Positions 1-11,521 of a stretch of DNA of 64,000 nt are shown piece after piece. The notes below the pieces were generated by a model, which searched no databases, was not told the origin of the DNA, and worked only from the letters and a program-made list of their open reading frames with translations. Position numbers and translations under genes: made by a program. Position 1 is the stretch's first letter. Every line of letters starts with the position of its first letter. The DNA lies in the NCBI GenBank assembly GCA_963514095.1, contig OY741268.1, positions 2,332,001 through 2,396,000 of the forward strand. The letters are read 5' to 3'. The stretch is from Eutrigla gurnardus (taxonomy: Eukaryota > Chordata > Actinopteri > Perciformes > Triglidae).

Positions 1-97
1 CGCTGGATCGTTGACAACAGTCATTTTGACCCGGCTGAAGGCCAGGGGCCGGCGTCGGAACTGCAATTCGTACCCCTCGGTTAAGGTGGAAACCACC
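1..97 (-). CDS. Start of DIRS reverse-transcriptase ORF, truncated by window
   Basis: The minus-strand frame from 97 to 1 reads 'VVSTLTEGYELQFRRRPLAF' and then 'SRVKMTVVNDPA' up to the edge. I recognise this as the opening of the RT-bearing ORF of fish DIRS elements, ahead of the palm motifs. It lies in a different frame from the end of ORF1 and follows it directly, as expected for these elements. Nothing further can be said because the window ends here. Confidence 0.45.
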
Positions 98-391
98 CAG
101 GGGTCTGAAGTACAAACATCCGACAACCGGCCCCGTGGCCCTAGCGCCTGCCCCCCCGCCTCTTGAGGCTCTGGGGGGGCGACGGTCAGGCTGCGGGGCA
201 CGAGGCTGCCGGGAAGGTAGGCGCCCGGGGGGCCGAAAGTCATCAACAGGCTGCTGAGCAGGCCGCTGAGACCTCCGCAGGCCACCAGGGTAACCAGGTG
301 GCTGAGAGCGCTGCCGGGGGACAGCCGAGGGGCCCCTGGGCCTGCTAGGAGCGGACACACTCCTGCGTAGACCGGATAGCCGCTGCCTGGT

Positions 392-1610
392 CTAAGTAGC
401 CTGGGCAGCTCTCTCCAGCGCCTCCAGGGCAGCAGAACCAAAGAGCTCCCCAGGTTCTACCGGTACAGCACGAAGAACCTTCCTACATGACTCCGACAGG
501 GGCGACTGAGCGAGCCAAACCTGGCGGCGAGCCTGGACAATGGTGGACATTGTGCGCCCCAACTCCCTCGACATGAGGGCAAATGCCTGTAACGAGGCAT
601 CACTCAGACTCTGCAGCGACGGATCAATCTGCGCCTGCTGCAGAGAGGTAGAAAGGCCCAGCAGTAGGTGGGAAAGGGAATTGCCAATCCGACCCATGCG
701 TGCCGCAGCATCATAGGCCTTTGTGAGAAGGTCGTCCGTGACCCTGCACTGAGGCCGGGGACACCTGGCATCCGGCCTCAAAGCCTCATCAGGAGCAAAA
801 ATGAGGGCCGCAATGGCAGGCTCAACTGGTGGCATACGGCCTAGCCCAACCTGTGCCGCATCCTGCATGGCAGCCAAGGTCCGGGCGTCTGAGGACGGAT
901 GGGAAAAGGCCCTGGTGTCCCTCCAACACGCATGAAGCTGTTCTTCAAGTACTCCTCTGAAGGAGGAACAGTGAGTGCGGTCGGGGCAGGGCTGCGCCTG
1001 AAAAAGGCGCTAGCCTGAGCCGCGTCTGTCTGTGGCACATCCAGCTGTAGGCGAGCAAGAGCCATACGCATGATGGCCCCGATAGAAGTGTCTGCTGCCC
1101 CCTGCAGAGAGCTCCGAGCAGAGGAGCAGGAGGCCTCCCCCAATGTGTGGGAGGTGTCGTCCTCCGTAACAGCCTCACGGAACAGGCCAGACGAAGCCGC
1201 CAGCGACAGGGCATCGTCCAGCACAGGCGCATCCTCCGAGGGGGGGTCAGGCTGTAGCCCAGCCGGCCCCCGACCAGCCCCAGGCTGAAGGGCCAGGAGG
1301 AGCGCCTTCATCTGCTCCATGTCGGCCGCCAAACCGTCCACCTTGGAGGACAGCCCGCCCCTCCCCTTTTTCTTGGGGGGGCACCCATGGTCGCAGCTCC
1401 CTCATGTCGAGGCCGACAACGGCGGGACTGATGTGGAGGGAGACCCGTCAAAGCAGAGGGGTCGTCAGCTGTTGCCCGACGCTCCAACTCTGCCAGCCTA
1501 GCCACCCTGAGCACCCAAGGCAGGAGGCCACAGTCTATTAGGCGACACATGGATGGGCCATCACAGAGGTAGCCAATAATAGTGTTACTGGGAGCGGGCG
1601 TCACCAGCAA
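392..1610 (-). pseudogene. DIRS gag-like ORF1, frameshifted
   Basis: Three overlapping minus-strand frames form one protein: 1610-1308, 1341-841 and 877-392. The first break lies in a run of seven C (minus strand) near 1376, where the frame changes ahead of 'KVDGLAADMEQMKALLLALQ'. The second lies near 905-915, ahead of 'LAAMQDAAQVGLGRMPP'. The C-terminal part has 'ARRQVWLAQSPLSESCRKVL' and 'PGELFGSAALEALERA', typical of the capsid-like ORF1 of fish DIRS elements. A TAG at 392 ends the third frame, but the same frame stays open beyond it towards the RT ORF, so the stop may be a mutation. Two frameshifts make this copy non-functional. Confidence 0.6.
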
Positions 1611-2200
1611 ATAATCAATAATCAGACAATAATTAGCTGTGAGCGTAAGGGCTGCTGCTAACAGAAGTCAAATAATAGCGTTACCGGGAGCGGGAGCGAG
1701 AGCACTGCCTTCACCAGTAAGCAATCAACAACGGACAATTAGCTGTGAGCGTAAGTGCTGCTGCTAAACAAGAGTCAAATAATAGCGTTACCGGGAACGG
1801 GAGCGAAAGCACTGCCTTCACCAGTAAGCAATCAACAACGGACAATTAGCTGTGAGCGTAAGCGCTGCTGCTAAACAAAAGTCAAATAATAGTGTTACTG
1901 GGAGCGGGAGCGAAAGCACTGCCTTCACCAGTAAGCAATCAACAACGGACAATTAGCTGTGAGCGTAAGCACTGCTGCTAAACAAAAGTCAAATAATAGC
2001 GTTACCGGGAGCGGGGGCGAGAGCACTGCCTCCACCGGTAAGATACCCCAAACAGCAATGAGGCAAACAAGAGCTGGGAGCGGGAGCGAACACACTGCCT
2101 TCACCAGTAAATAATAAACAACAGATAATTAGCTTTGAGCGTAAGCGCTGCTGCCAAACAGAAGTCGAATAAAAGCGTCTCCGGGAGCGGGAGCGAAAAC
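1567..2200. repeat. 107-bp tandem repeat in DIRS leader
   Basis: The motif 'aataatagcgttaccggga' recurs with starts at about 1671, 1778, 1885 and 1992, an exact 107-bp spacing. A degenerate unit precedes these at about 1570, and a partial one follows near 2168. Each unit also holds 'caattagctgtgagcgtaag' and 'gctgctgctaaaca'. The array lies between the putative 5' terminus and the gag-like ORF. Confidence 0.85.
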
Positions 2201-2660
2201 ACTACTTTCACCGGCAAGCCACACAAAAACAAATTGGTTAGACACCAATAACATTGAGAGCAAGGAGGCCAACGAGTGCTAGGATCGGGAGCGAAAACAC
2301 TGCCTCAACCAACAAACGCCGACACAAACCTGACTCCACGCTGGTCTGGTCTCAGACGAAGATCAGCTAGCCACAGCCTCTGGAGGACGGGTTGCCCGCG
2401 GCTCCGACTGTCGTCACGAGGCTGCACGCAGCCAGCTGTACACAAAAGTTTCCAACTTCCTTCTCAGCACAAAGTGCAACACGGTACATGCGCAGCGAGA
2501 AGATGAAAAGGAACAGATCCTCTTACGACACCGGAAGATATAGCCTTCCCGGTGTCACGTGGGGGTCACAGGTGACTATGTTGTTATTGGTACTCGAAAT
2601 GCGAATGCGCGAGTTGGAGATATCCAGTGCTTTAAGCACCGCCTCTGGCGGTCAGTAAGG

Positions 2661-3643
2661 ATGAAATAGAACTACCTGAAGCAGGTTCTCAGCTGCACAT
2701 ATAAATGACTGGTCAACCAATTTATCTTGAAAATGAATCTGAAATTGTTATTAATAATATATTCAATGTTTCTAAAATCTACACATTCTAAACACTGCAC
2801 CTTAAAGCAAAACAACCAAAGGGAGCAAGAGAATCCAGGTGAGGGATTTGAAAACTGTCTCCAAAGTAGGCACTACTAGGCAGCATACATTCATATTTAG
2901 TGGTTCCCTCTATTTTTAATGTCAAAATAAACCAAAAAGGCCTGCACCAAGAAGCATATTGTCCTCTGCTGGCTGAAGGTGATAATGCCAATATGAACAG
3001 CAATAGGAATTAACACATTATCCATATCCAATTAACTATGCACACCAGACAGCACAGAAACATATCTAAATAGTAGCACATAGAACCTTGTGTTTCCATT
3101 TGATGTTAAGGCAGCTATATATCAAACCGTTTGCGGTTATATAAAGCTTAAACAACACCACCAATAGAGCTATTTCAGCTCTTTTTCTAAAAGAACACCC
3201 AAATCAACACATTTCAACTCTAAATAATTTTCACTGGAAAATGAACACTATTCCACACATTTTGCTGTGCAGTATTAGAAGTCTCCTCTGGAAACAGGGT
3301 TAAAAAAAGCGTTCTTAACCCACACAGGCAGAGACAACGCTACCTTCAAAACAATCAGGAATGAGAGCAGCACAGAGGGGAGGGTTTCCTTGAAAGCATG
3401 GAAATAACCTGTAAAATCAAAGTCTTGTCTCGATGCCAGGAGCAGAGAACGGGGTAACACAAAAAGAGCAATCAGGCACGAGAGAATTCACGGGGAGATT
3501 AGAACGTCAGCACATAGACTGCTGGATGCCTTTGTCTGTCCTTGTGGCTCATATGATGTAAAACCACCACAGAGAGGTGTCACAAACCTGGGGGCCAACG
3601 TTTACAGCATTGATTTGACTTTTGACAGGATGCTAAAGCACAC

Positions 3644-3698
<55 letters not shown>

Positions 3699-4186
3699 GA
3701 AAGTAGTTGTGAATGGTGCCAGAAAGGAGGATGAAACGTTGAGAGGCAAATTGAAAAGAGACAGGATGAGGGGGCACTGGGCACTTCTGAGCCTTGCCAT
3801 CATCCACAAAGGGATGGCTAATACCACGTGTCAAATGGTCCTTTTCATGGCGAGATTTGAGGACCATGATCTGGTTTCCAGTAGTCGACATTGTGTGAAA
3901 GCAAGAGTGCACATATGATTGTGTGACAGTGTGTGCTAATGTGCAGCTCTGTCTCTGTTGAACCCAAATTATGTCACCATCGCAACAGAAGTGATTTACT
4001 CTGTACAGCGCTGGCCTCTATCCAACCTCGCTGCCTGCATGTTGCTTTGGTGGCATACTGTTACAACACGTGTTTAAAACCAAGCAGGTGGTTGGTGTGT
4101 AGATATGATGAGGTTATGAGGAAAAATGGAAAATAATCAGCAATCAAGTGTCCTGTGCCAATTTAAAGTTTATATGATTTGTTATA
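2661..4186. other. No gene seen between DIRS and Rex3
   Basis: AT-rich sequence with only short ORFs and no protein motif I recognise. It holds one CA microsatellite, listed separately. It may be older intergenic or intronic host sequence. Confidence 0.5.
3639..3696. repeat. (CA)n microsatellite
   Basis: About 58 bp of CA dinucleotides with two early 'ata' interruptions. The minus-strand ORFs crossing it that encode runs of Cys-Val are artefacts of the repeat. Confidence 0.95.
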
Positions 4187-7100
4187 ATGAACATTCATGT
4201 ATTTACTGCTGCTGCTTGCTTTTCCCCCCGGCCGGGCACAGCCCGAAAGAGCGACGTGGGCCCACCCTCCTGTAGGCCCACCACCCGCAGGAGGGTTCAG
4301 AAGGGGCCGGTGCGGTGGGATTTGGGTGGCTGTCCTGGGCGGGTGCCCCGGCGACCCAATCCCCGGACGGTGACTCTAGCCATGGGGACATGGAATGTCA
4401 CCTCACTGGGGGGGAAAGAGCCTGAGCTAGTGCGGGAGGTAGAGCGCTACCGGCTACAGGTAGTCGGGCTCACCTCCACGCACAGTCTGGGCTCTGGAAC
4501 CCAACTCCTTGAGAGAGGCTGGACTCTCTTCTACTCTGGAGTTGCCCGCGGTGAAAGGCGCCGAGCTGGTGTGGGCTTGCTTATAGCCCCCCAGCTCGGC
4601 CGCCATGTGTTGGAGTCTTCCCCGGTGAATGAGAGGGTCGTTTCCCTGCGCCTTCGGGTCGGGGATAGGTTTCTCACTGTTGTTTCGGCCTATGGGCCAA
4701 ACGGCAGTGCAGAGTACCCGGCCTTCTTGGAGTCCCTGGGAGGGGTACTTGAGAGTGCTCCAACCGGGGACTCCATTGTTTTACTGGGGGACTTCAACGC
4801 TCACGTGGGCAATGACAGTGTTACCTGGAGGGGCGTGATTGGGAGGAACGGCCTCCCCGATCAGAACCCGAGTGGGGTTCTGTTATTGGACTTCTGTGCT
4901 GGTCACGGTTTGTCCATAACGAACACCATGTTCAAACATAAGGGTGTCCATCAGTGCACATGGCACCAGGACACCCTGGGCCGGAGGTCAATGATCGACT
5001 TCGTGGTTGTGTCATCTGACCTCCGGCCGTATGTTTTGGACACTCGGGTGAAGAGAGGGGCTGAGCTGTCAACTGATCACCACCTGGTGGTGAGTTGGAT
5101 CCGCTGGCAGGGGAGGAAGCTGGACAGACTTGGCAGACCTAAACGCGTTGTGAGGGTCTGCTGGGAACGTCTGGTGGAACCCTCTGTCAGGGAGGTCTTC
5201 AACTCCCACCTCCGGGAGAGCTATGACCAGATCCCGAGGGAGGCGGGGGACATTTAGTCCGAATGGACCTTGTTCTCTGCTTCCATTGTTGACGCGGCTG
5301 TTCGAAGCTGTGGCCGTAAGGTCTCCGGTGCCTGTCGTGGTGGCAATCCCCGAACCCGGTGGTGGACACCGGAAGTAAGGGATGCTGTCAAGCTGAAGAA
5401 GGAGTCCTACCGAACCTGGTTGGCTCGGGGGACTCCCGAGGCAGCTGACGGGTACCGGCAGGCCAAGCGTGCTGCAGCACGGGCGGTCGCTGAAGCAAAG
5501 GTTCGGGTATGGGAAGAGTTCGGGGAGGCCATGGAGGAGGACTATCGGTCGGCCTCGAGGAAATTCTGGCAAACCATCCGGCGCCTTAGGAAGGGGAAGC
5601 AGCCCTCCACCAACACTGTTTACGGTGGAGGTGGGGAGCTGCTGACTTCGACTGGGGATATCGTCGGGCGGTGGAAGGAATACTTTGAGGATCTTCTCAA
5701 CCCCACTGACACGTCTCCCATTGGGGAAGCAGAGGCTGGAGACTCAGAGGTTCATCCACCCATTACACGGGCTGAAGTCACCGAGGTAGTTAAGAAGCTC
5801 CCCGGTGGCAAGGCACCGGGGGTGGATGAGATCCACCCTAAGTACCTCAAGTCTCTGGATGTTGTGGGGCTGTCTTGGTTGACACGTCTCTGCAACATCG
5901 CGTGGCAGTCGGGGACAGTGCCTCTGGACTGGCAGACCGGGGTGGTGGTCCCTCTATTCAAAAAGGGGGACCGGAGGGTGTGTTCCAACTATCGGGGGAT
6001 CACACTTCTCAGCCTCCCCGGGAAAGTCTATTCCAGGGTACTGGAGAGGAAAATTCGGCCGATAGTCGAACCTCAGATTCAGGAGGAACAATGCGGTTTT
6101 CGTCCTGGCCGTGGAACACTGGACCAGCTCTATACCCTCTGCAGGGTGCTCGAGGGTTCATGGGAGTTTGCCCAACCAGTCCACATGTGTTTTGTGGACT
6201 TGGAGAAGGCATTCGACCGTGTCCCTCGTGGCATTCTGTGGGAGGTACTTCGGGAGTACGGGGTCGGGGGCCCTCTGCTAAGGGCTGTTCGGTCCCTGTA
6301 TGACCGGAGCAGGAGCTTGGTTCGCATTGCCGGCAGTAAGTCAGACCTGTTCCAGGTGCATGTTGGACTCCGGCAGGGCTGCCCTTTGTCACCGGTCCTG
6401 TTCATTATTTTTATGGACAGGATTTCTAGGTGCAGCCGTGGGCCGGAGGGGATCTGGTTCGGGAGCCACTGGATTTCATCCCTGCTTTTTGCGGACGATG
6501 TGGTCTTGTTGGCTCCTTCGAGCCAGGACCTCCAGCATGTCCTGGGGCGGTTTGCAGCCGAGTGTGAAGCAGCCGGGATGAGGATTAGCACCTCCAAATC
6601 TGAGGCCATGGTTCTCGACCGGAAAAAGGTGGCTTGCTCCCTCCAGGTTGGGGGGGAGTTCCTGCCTCAAGTGGAGGAGTTTAAGTATCTTGGGGTCTTG
6701 TTCACGAGTGAGGGAAGGATGGAACGTGAGATTGACAGGCGGATCGGTGCAGCGGCTGCAGTCATGCGGTCGCTGTATCGGTCCGTCGTGGTAAAGAGAG
6801 AGCTGAGCCGAAAGGCGAAGCTCTCGGTTTACCGGTCAATCTACGTTCCTACCCTCACCTATGGTCATGAACTTTGGGTCATGACCGAAAGAATAAGATC
6901 CCGGATACAAGCGGCCAAAATGAGCTTCCTCCGCAGGGTGGCGGGGCGCTCCCTTAGAGATAGGGTGAGGAGCTCCGTCACACGGGGGGAGCTAGGAGTA
7001 GAGCCGCTGCTCCTCCACATCGAGAGGAGCCAGTTGAGGTGGCTCGGGCATCTGCATCGGATGCCCCCTGGACGCCTCCCTTGGGAGGTGTTCCAGGCAT

Positions 7101-7276
7101 GCCCCACCGGGAGGAGACCCCGAGGAAGACCCAGGACACGCTGGAGTGACTATGTCACCCGGCTGGCCTGGGAACGCCTTGGGGTCCTCCCGGAGGAGCT
7201 GGGGGAAGTGTCTGGGGAGAGGGAAGTTTGGGCGTCCCTGCTCAGGCAGCTGCCCCCGCGACCCGGTCCCGGATAA
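4187..7276 (+). pseudogene. Rex3 endonuclease-reverse transcriptase, one in-frame stop
   Basis: The coding frame is continuous from 4187 to 7276 apart from TAG at 5255-5257, where the family normally has GAG (Asp-Ile-Glu-Ser); this is a single G-to-T change. The endonuclease comes first: 'GTWNVTSLGGKEPELV', 'LLGDFNAHVG', 'RSMIDFVVVS' and 'STDHHLVV' mark the catalytic Asn, Asp and His positions. The RT follows, with 'FVDLEKAFDRVP', 'GLRQGCPLSPVLF' and the active-site 'LLFADDVVLLA'. The C-terminus ends 'LLRQLPPRPGPG', as in other Rex3 copies. The first ATG that matters may be near 4381 (MGTWNVTS); sequence upstream of it may be leader. The copy looks young: one stop is the only obvious lesion. 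Confidence 0.9.
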
Positions 7277-7309
7277 GCGGAAGAAAATGGATGGATGGAT
7301 GGATGGATG
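4200..7309 (+). mobile_element. Rex3: Rex3 non-LTR retrotransposon, almost complete
   Basis: A teleost RTE-clade LINE. A GC-rich 5' part starts within about 4200-4230. One long ORF encodes an apurinic-type endonuclease followed by reverse transcriptase. The 3' end is 'ggataagcggaagaaaatgg' followed by a short tandem GATG tract, which is the usual Rex3 tail. No clear target duplication is visible, so the exact 5' boundary is uncertain. GC content is much higher than in the flanks. Confidence 0.9.
7286..7309 (+). repeat. Rex3 3' (GATG)n tail
   Basis: Five to six GATG units directly follow the conserved Rex3 end. Such short tandem tails are the hallmark of RTE-type target-primed insertion. Confidence 0.9.
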
Positions 7310-7690
7310 CTTGTCTTCCATCCAGATGGACACATTTATTTCACAATGCTAAAATACTATCAGACAAATCTATACCTTGTAGCCTGCTATAAAGTAGACT
7401 TCAGGTATGTTCAATATATGTTATATATCTGAGATGATGAGATGGCTTTCTTTCAGCTGAGAAGCTAACGATGAGGACTCCAGTGTCCCTTTCAGAAGCT
7501 TTATAATCAGCCTTGAAATACAGTGACTTTTCTGAGACTTTGGAAAATAAATCTGATAAATCCAGCACAGAATCTTTTCTGTGATGATTTATCAATGTTT
7601 CCATGTTAAAATGGATTGGTTGAGTCGAGGACAGCAGCAGCAGCAGAGAGCGCGCTGAGACAAAACAAGTTTTTCGAGATAACTTGTTCT
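7310..7690. other. No gene seen; may hold the 5' leader of LINE-A
   Basis: There is no convincing ORF. Just downstream, at 7709, an ATG opens a short frame 'MPPKKNYTDTDSKLDLLTE', which could be the N-terminus of the LINE-A ORF1 before the L2 insertion. This link is a guess, because the middle of ORF1 cannot be found. Confidence 0.3.
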
Positions 7691-8340
7691 TAAAATAAAA
7701 GTGTGACAATGCCGCCGAAGAAAAACTACACTGACACTGACTCTAAATTGGACTTATTGACCGAATGCCCAAGAGTCAACACAATTTCAAAGTCCCAACA
7801 ACACCCAGGGGCAAGCGTTACAGCGACAGTGGCGAGAAAAAACTGCCTTAATAGGCTTTTAGGCAGAAATCTTGTGCAGCCCAGGCCCTTGGGTTCCAAC
7901 TGCATCTTGTGTTGGTAGTATAGTAGTAGTAGCATTAACAGTAGTGGTGGTGTTAACAGAAGCAATAGTATCAACAGTAGTAGTCCATGGCAGCAGGCAC
8001 AGCCACGCCGAGATGGATCCATCCCAACCACGTCGCCGTAGACCAAAAAGCAGGAGTAGTTGAGCAGTCACACAGCGGGCAGGTGGAGCTACAATGTGGT
8101 GTTTCCAGCGTCAGGCCAGTTAGCAGTCTGCATCAGTCAGGACCTCAGTGGACTCTGCTGGACCAGAAAGCATAGCCACGTTGTCAAGTTAGTGACAGTA
8201 GAGATGCCGATTTTAGTCAATTACTTTAATTAAAAATACTGGCGGTAAGAGGCAAACAAGACCACAACATCGGTGCAGTCCGGATCAGGTTCCACCACGG
8301 TCCAGGGAGACCTGCTAGGCAAGAGAGCACAGGGACTCCG

Positions 8341-8386
8341 GGGGAACATACACAGAGAGAGCGCGAGAGAGAGAGAGAGAGAGGGG
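8341..8386. repeat. GA-rich simple repeat in L2 3' UTR
   Basis: A run of GA dinucleotides broken by 'gcgc', within the 3' UTR of the L2 element. Confidence 0.8.
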
Positions 8387-8459
8387 CTCAGTGTGTCACT
8401 ATAATCCCCCAGCAGTCTAGGCCTATAGCAGCTTAACCAAGAGCTGGCTCAGGTTTGCC

Positions 8460-11400
8460 CTAGCTATAAGCGGTGTCAAAGAGAAAGGGTTTAAGCCTAC
8501 TCTTAAATGTGGGAACAGTGTCTGCCTCACCAACCAGAACCGGGAGACGGTTCCACAGAAGAGGAGCTTGATGGCTGAAAGCTCTGGCCCCTGTTCTAAT
8601 TTTGGAGACTTTAGGAACTACAAGTAACCCTTTATTCTGAGAGCGTAGTGCTCTAGGAGGACAGTAGGGTTTAATGAGCTCTTTAAGATATGATGGTGCC
8701 TGACCATTAAGAGCCTTGTAAGTGAGGAGAAGGATTTTAAATTCTATTCTGGATTTTACTGGGAGCCAGTGCAGAGAAGCTAATACAGGAGAAATGTGAT
8801 CCCTTCTTCTGGTTTTAGTCAGAACACGAGCTGCAGCATTCTGGACCAGCTGGAGAGATTTGAGAGAATTATAAGAACAGCCTGATGATAAAGAATTACA
8901 ATAGTCCAGGAAACAAATGCATGGACGAGTTTTTCTGCATCTTTTTGAGACAGCATTGGCCTAATTTTAGTAATGTTACGCAGGTGAAAGTAGGCTGTCC
9001 TCGTAGTTTGTTTAATATGCGAGTCAAAGGACAGGTCCTGGTCAAAGATAACTCCAAGGTTTCTTACAGTAGCATTTGAGGCCATGGCAATCCCCTCAAT
9101 AGTCGCTATATCTTTAGACAGCGAGCTTCGGAGGAGTTTAGGCCCAAGTACAATAACTTCCGTTTTATCGGAGTTTAACATCAGGAAATTGCAGGTCATC
9201 CAGGATTTTATGTCATCAACACATGCCTGGATTTTAACTAGCTGATTGGTTTCTTCAGGCTTGATCGATAGATATAACTGAGTATCATCAGCATAACAAT
9301 GGAAGTTTATAGAGTGTCCTCTAATAATGTTGCCTAAAGGAAGCATATATAAGTTGAAAAGAATTGGTCCGAGCACAGAACCTTGAGGAACACTGTATTT
9401 AACTTCAGTGTGCCTGGAGGATTTTTCATTGACATGCACAAACTGAGATCGATTGGATAAATAGGACTTAAACCAGCTTAATGCGGTTCCTTTGATGCCA
9501 ATTAATTTTTCCAGTCTACATATTAGAATCTCATGGTTAATGGTGTCGAACGCAGCACTAAGATCTAGCAGGACAAGTACAGAAACCAGTCCTTTGTCAG
9601 AAGCAATAAGAAGGTCATTTGTAATTTTCACCAGAGCTGTCTCTGTACTATGATGTACTCTAAATTCTGACTGGAAGTCCTCAAGTAGACTGTTATTGTT
9701 GAGAAAGTCACACAGCTGAATGGCAACTACTTTCTCAAGGATCTTAGAGAGAAAAGGAAGATTTGATATTGGTCTGTAGTTTGATAAAACCCTTGGATCT
9801 AGAGTTACTTTAAATGACTGTGGCACGTAGCCTGTTAATAAAGACACATTGATCATATCTAATAGCGACGCGCTAACTAAGGGTAAGACTTCTTTCAGTA
9901 GCCTGGTTGGTATCGGGTCTAGGAGACAGGTTGAAGGTTTAGAAGAAGAGATCATTGACGTTAGTTGGTTTAGGTTGATTGGAGAAAAGCAGTCTAAATA
10001 TATATCAGGTCTTAATGCTAGTTCTAAAACTCCTGAGTTTGAGGGTGACGCGGTTCCAATTGAAGGCAAGATGCAAGTAATTTTGTCGCGGATTGCTAGA
10101 ATTTCATCATTAAAAAAGTTCATAAAGTCGTTACTACTAAGATCTCTAGGAATGCATGGCTCAGTAGAGCTGTGACTCTTTGTCAGCCTGGCTACAGTAC
10201 TGAAAAGAAATCTAGGGTTGTTTTTATTTTCCTCTATTAAAGATGTGTAGTAGGCTGCTCTGGCATTACGGAGAGCCTTCTTATACGTTTTAAGACAGTC
10301 CTGCCAAACTAGGCGGGATTCTTCCAGTTTGGTGGAGCGCCAGATGGTTTCAAGTTTACGCAATTTTTGTTTTAATTTACGAGTTTGGGAGTTATACCAG
10401 GGAGCTAACTTCCTATGCTTTATAGTTTTCTGTTTTAGCGGAGCAACAGAGTCGAGAGTCGTTCGCAGTAGGCTTCCAGATTCATCTATAAGAGAATCGA
10501 TCTGGGAGGGACTAAGATTAACATAAAAGTCCTCCGTTTCATTAAGACATGGAAGTGAACTCAAGACTGGCGGAATTACTTCCTTAAACTTAGCTACTGC
10601 TCTATCCGATAGACACCAAGAGTAGTAGCTTTTTCCTAGAGGAGCGAAGTCCAGCAGCAATAAGTCAAAGGTTATCAAGTAATGGTCAGATAAAGAAGAA
10701 TTATGAGGAAAGATTATTAAGTTTTCAATTTCAACGCCATAAGATAAGACGAGGTCGAGAGTGTGGCTATGACAGTGAGTTGGTTTCTGTACACTCTGAC
10801 TGAAGCCAATAGAATCTATTAAGGAAGTAAATGCTACACTAAGGCTGTCATTTACAACGTCCACATGGACATTAAAATCCCCCACAATAATTACTTTATC
10901 TGATTTAAGGACTAAACTTGATAGCAACTCAGAGAATTCAGATAAGAATTCAGAGTATGGACCAGGAGCACGATACACAATAACAAACAGAATTGGCTGC
11001 ATTGTTTTCCGGTTTGGGTGCGAAAGGCTGAGAATCAGACTCTCAAATGAGTTATAATTTAGTTTTGGCTTCGGATTGATTGACAGGCTTGAATCAAAAA
11101 TGGCTGCAACTCCTCCTCCACGTCTGCTGCCTCAAGATATATGAGTATTAATATGGCTGGGAGGACTAGCTTCATTTAAGCAAACATAGTCTTCATCACG
11201 CAGCCAGGCTTCAGTCAGGCAGAATAAATCAATATGATTATCTGATTTTAAGTCATTGACTAATACTGCTTTGGATGAGAGAGATCTAATGTTTAAGAGT
11301 CCACATTTAATTGTCTTATTTTGTTTTACTACATCGGAAGTGCTCATTTTTATTAGGTTTTCATGTGAAATCTCTCTTCTGTTTGACCTAATTAATTTGG

Positions 11401-11470
11401 TTGGTCGGGGGACAGACACCGTTCTTATGTGGTTTTGGTTTTGGGTGGGTGACTGCTCTAAAGAAGGCAC
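8460..11470 (-). pseudogene. L2 ORF2 endonuclease-reverse transcriptase, broken
   Basis: The frame runs from 11470 to 8819 with one in-frame TGA at 11134-11132, where CGA is expected after the 'SPPSHINTHIS' stretch. Endonuclease motifs: 'KCGLLNIRSLSSKA', 'IIVGDFNVHVD', 'HTLDLVLS' and 'SLSDHYLITFD'. RT motifs: 'LDLSAAFDTINHEIL', 'SVPQGSVLGPILF' and 'HCYADDTQLYLS' (active-site Tyr-Ala-Asp-Asp). At about 8908 a deletion of several bases shifts the frame. The true C-terminus continues in another frame through 'LTKTRRRDHISPVLASLHWL' to 'FLFDTAYS' and a stop at 8460-8462. So the copy has one nonsense codon and one frameshift. Confidence 0.88.
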
Positions 11471-11521
11471 AGAGAAGTGTGTAAGATTGCAACTCTGCTT
11501 CCTGGTCTCAACACTGGTTTG

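Larger units (their letters stand above)
1..2660 (-). mobile_element. DIRS-like retrotransposon, 5' part, cut by window edge
   Basis: Read on the minus strand, the element seems to begin near 2660, where the sequence has 'ctgaccgccagaggcggtgc' followed by 'aagcactggatatct', terminal sequence I associate with fish DIRS elements. A leader with a tandem repeat follows, then a broken gag-like ORF and the start of the reverse transcriptase ORF at the left edge. DIRS elements use a tyrosine recombinase rather than a DDE integrase; that part, the RNase H and the other terminus would lie outside the window. The family call rests on gag and RT motifs recognised by eye. The exact 5' end is uncertain. 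Confidence 0.55.

Noticed and set aside
3580..3912. Minus-strand ORFs with long Cys-Val runs
   Set aside because: They are translations of the CA microsatellite; no other coding sign.
5069..5572. Minus-strand 167-codon ORF over the Rex3 gene
   Set aside because: Shadow of the Rex3 coding sequence, without motifs.
7703..7918. ORF starting MPPKK as a separate gene
   Set aside because: Too short and ending in L2 3' UTR; at most the N-terminus of LINE-A ORF1.
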